Assembly (NCBI GenBank): GCA_902773045.1
Contig: CACYDE010000177.1
Coordinates: 1 to 5,998 of the forward strand
DNA from: an uncultured Ruminococcus sp.
GTDB lineage: Bacteria > Bacillota > Clostridia > Oscillospirales > Acutalibacteraceae
Reading direction: 5' to 3'
Length of the DNA stretch: 5,998 nt
The notes beneath the pieces were generated by a model. It ran no database searches. It saw nothing but the letters and a program-made list of their open reading frames with translations, and had not been told where the DNA came from. Made by a program: the position numbers and the translations under genes. Shown one piece after another: positions 5,622 through 5,998 of this stretch. Positions within the stretch are counted from its first letter, which is position 1. Each line of letters begins with the position of its first letter.

Positions 5622-5824
5622 AAAATACCTCCAAAATCAGATAATAATTTTATGCTGCGGCTCATGCGGCATTCGGCAGCGAGCCGCTGTTCCCACGGCG
5701 GAAACACCGTACCCGGAACACCGGGATCAGACCGGTGCTGTTTTCCGGCATTCCCCTCGATCACGGCAATGAATGTCAGAAACAGATCTGCCCCATTGCT
5801 TAAAGATGATAAATTCATAATCAT
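5618..5824 (-). CDS. Possible small protein translationally coupled to the DUF3592-type gene (uncertain)
   Basis: A 68-codon ORF (66 if it starts at the second ATG, 5818). For it: an extended -10 promoter about 40 bp upstream, an AAGGAAGG ribosome site at 5828-5835, and a stop that overlaps the next start as ATGA, the arrangement typical of coupled genes. Against it: the middle is GC-rich and made of inverted repeats, the opposite strand is also open, and the sequence resembles no family I know. The protein has a short hydrophobic stretch near residues 11-20 (ADLFLTFIAV) and then a Pro/Arg-rich part. It may be a leader ORF or an accidental frame across an inserted element. Confidence 0.35.
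   Translation of the reverse strand: MIMNLSSLSNGADLFLTFIAVIEGNAGKQHRSDPGVPGTVFPPWEQRLAAECRMSRSIKLLSDFGGIL
5657..5737. repeat. GC-rich palindromic patch (several inverted repeats)
   Basis: GCGGCTC (5657-5663) and GAGCCGC (5681-5687) are perfect arms across 17 nt. Overlapping them is CAGCG-AGC-CGCTG (5677-5689). Further on, CACCGG (5719-5724) and CCGGTG (5732-5737) pair across 7 nt. The block stands out from the AT-rich flanks at 5633-5651 and 5815-5875. It could be a small structured insertion or a dispersed repeat; copies elsewhere cannot be seen from here. Confidence 0.5.
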
Positions 5825-5866
5825 ACACCTTCCTTGCTTTATAAAAATTTGATTATAAATTGATTT

Positions 5867-5875
5867 ATTATATCA
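5867..5875 (-). promoter_or_regulatory. Extended -10 promoter upstream of the DUF3592-type genes
   Basis: TGATATAAT on the minus strand gives a perfect TATAAT (5867-5872) with the extended TG motif. No good -35 is present at 16-18 bp. Transcription would start near 5860, about 35 nt before the small ORF and 240 nt before the 142-residue gene. Confidence 0.55.
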
Positions 5876-5998
5876 ACAATTTGTGAACACCGGATGAATT
5901 TTTGTACATTTTTAAGGCAATACCGCACAGAGATTGTGCCGAAGATGCGCAGTAGATTTTTTCGTCAGAGTGCATAAAACTGCCGCAGGAATACTGAC
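5876..5998. other. Right-edge stretch without a supported gene
   Basis: No ribosome site with a convincing ORF is visible. A small dyad GCACA-GAGAT-TGTGC lies at 5925-5939. A minus-strand frame is open from the right edge to a TAA at 5912 (28 residues), so the C-terminus of a gene entering from the right is possible, but the sequence resembles no family I know. Confidence 0.4.

Noticed and set aside
5652..5852. Plus-strand open frame of 66 codons
   Set aside because: No ribosome site or promoter on that strand; it is the mirror of the palindromic GC-rich patch and runs through the minus-strand ribosome site.

Overview
The window looks like the chromosome of a Gram-positive, low-to-mid GC Firmicute, most likely a gut or rumen Clostridium-like bacterium (Oscillospiraceae/Ruminococcus type). 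This rests on strong AGGAGG-type ribosome sites, sigma-A-like promoters, the rpsF-ssb-rpsR operon with a zinc-binding (C+) S18, an SSB with a Gly/Ser/Asn/Pro-rich tail, and a secreted SLH plus BspA-type leucine-rich-repeat protein. Genus-level placement is inference. Every gene I can support is on the minus strand, so the story reads from right to left.

Right end (about 5100-5998): a short, partly GC-rich and palindrome-rich stretch carries an extended -10 promoter and a small, uncertain ORF (5618-5824). That ORF ends in an ATGA overlap with a 142-residue DUF3592-type membrane protein (5193-5621). A second, larger paralogue with five predicted membrane segments and a C-terminal DUF3592-like domain follows at 4237-5094. 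The two share a specific RCTQ motif and an (L/F)(Y/F)INP...YDP signature.

Centre (about 3000-4190): a near-consensus promoter (TTGACT, 17 bp, TATAAT) drives rpsF, ssb and rpsR (ribosomal protein S6, single-stranded DNA-binding protein, ribosomal protein S18), closed by a strong intrinsic terminator at 2951-2984. The rpsF leader can fold so that an upstream CUCCUU pairs with the Shine-Dalgarno sequence, which fits autoregulation by the S6:S18 complex.

Left half (1-2711, with its upstream region to about 2950): a large secreted surface protein runs off the left edge, with at least 903 residues visible. Its order is signal peptide, acidic linker, divergent SLH region, a long beta-rich region I do not recognise, and then BspA-type 23-residue LRRs. 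Its promoter (TTGATT, 17 bp, extended TATAAT) is clear. The space between this promoter and the rpsR terminator contains overlapping, mutually exclusive inverted repeats.

The window holds housekeeping genes beside accessory envelope genes. I see no phage, CRISPR, toxin-antitoxin or defence signature, and no clear evidence of a new system. The best leads are the unrecognised beta-rich domain and higher-order LRR repeat of the surface protein, the DUF3592 pair with its coupled small ORF, and the rpsF leader structure.
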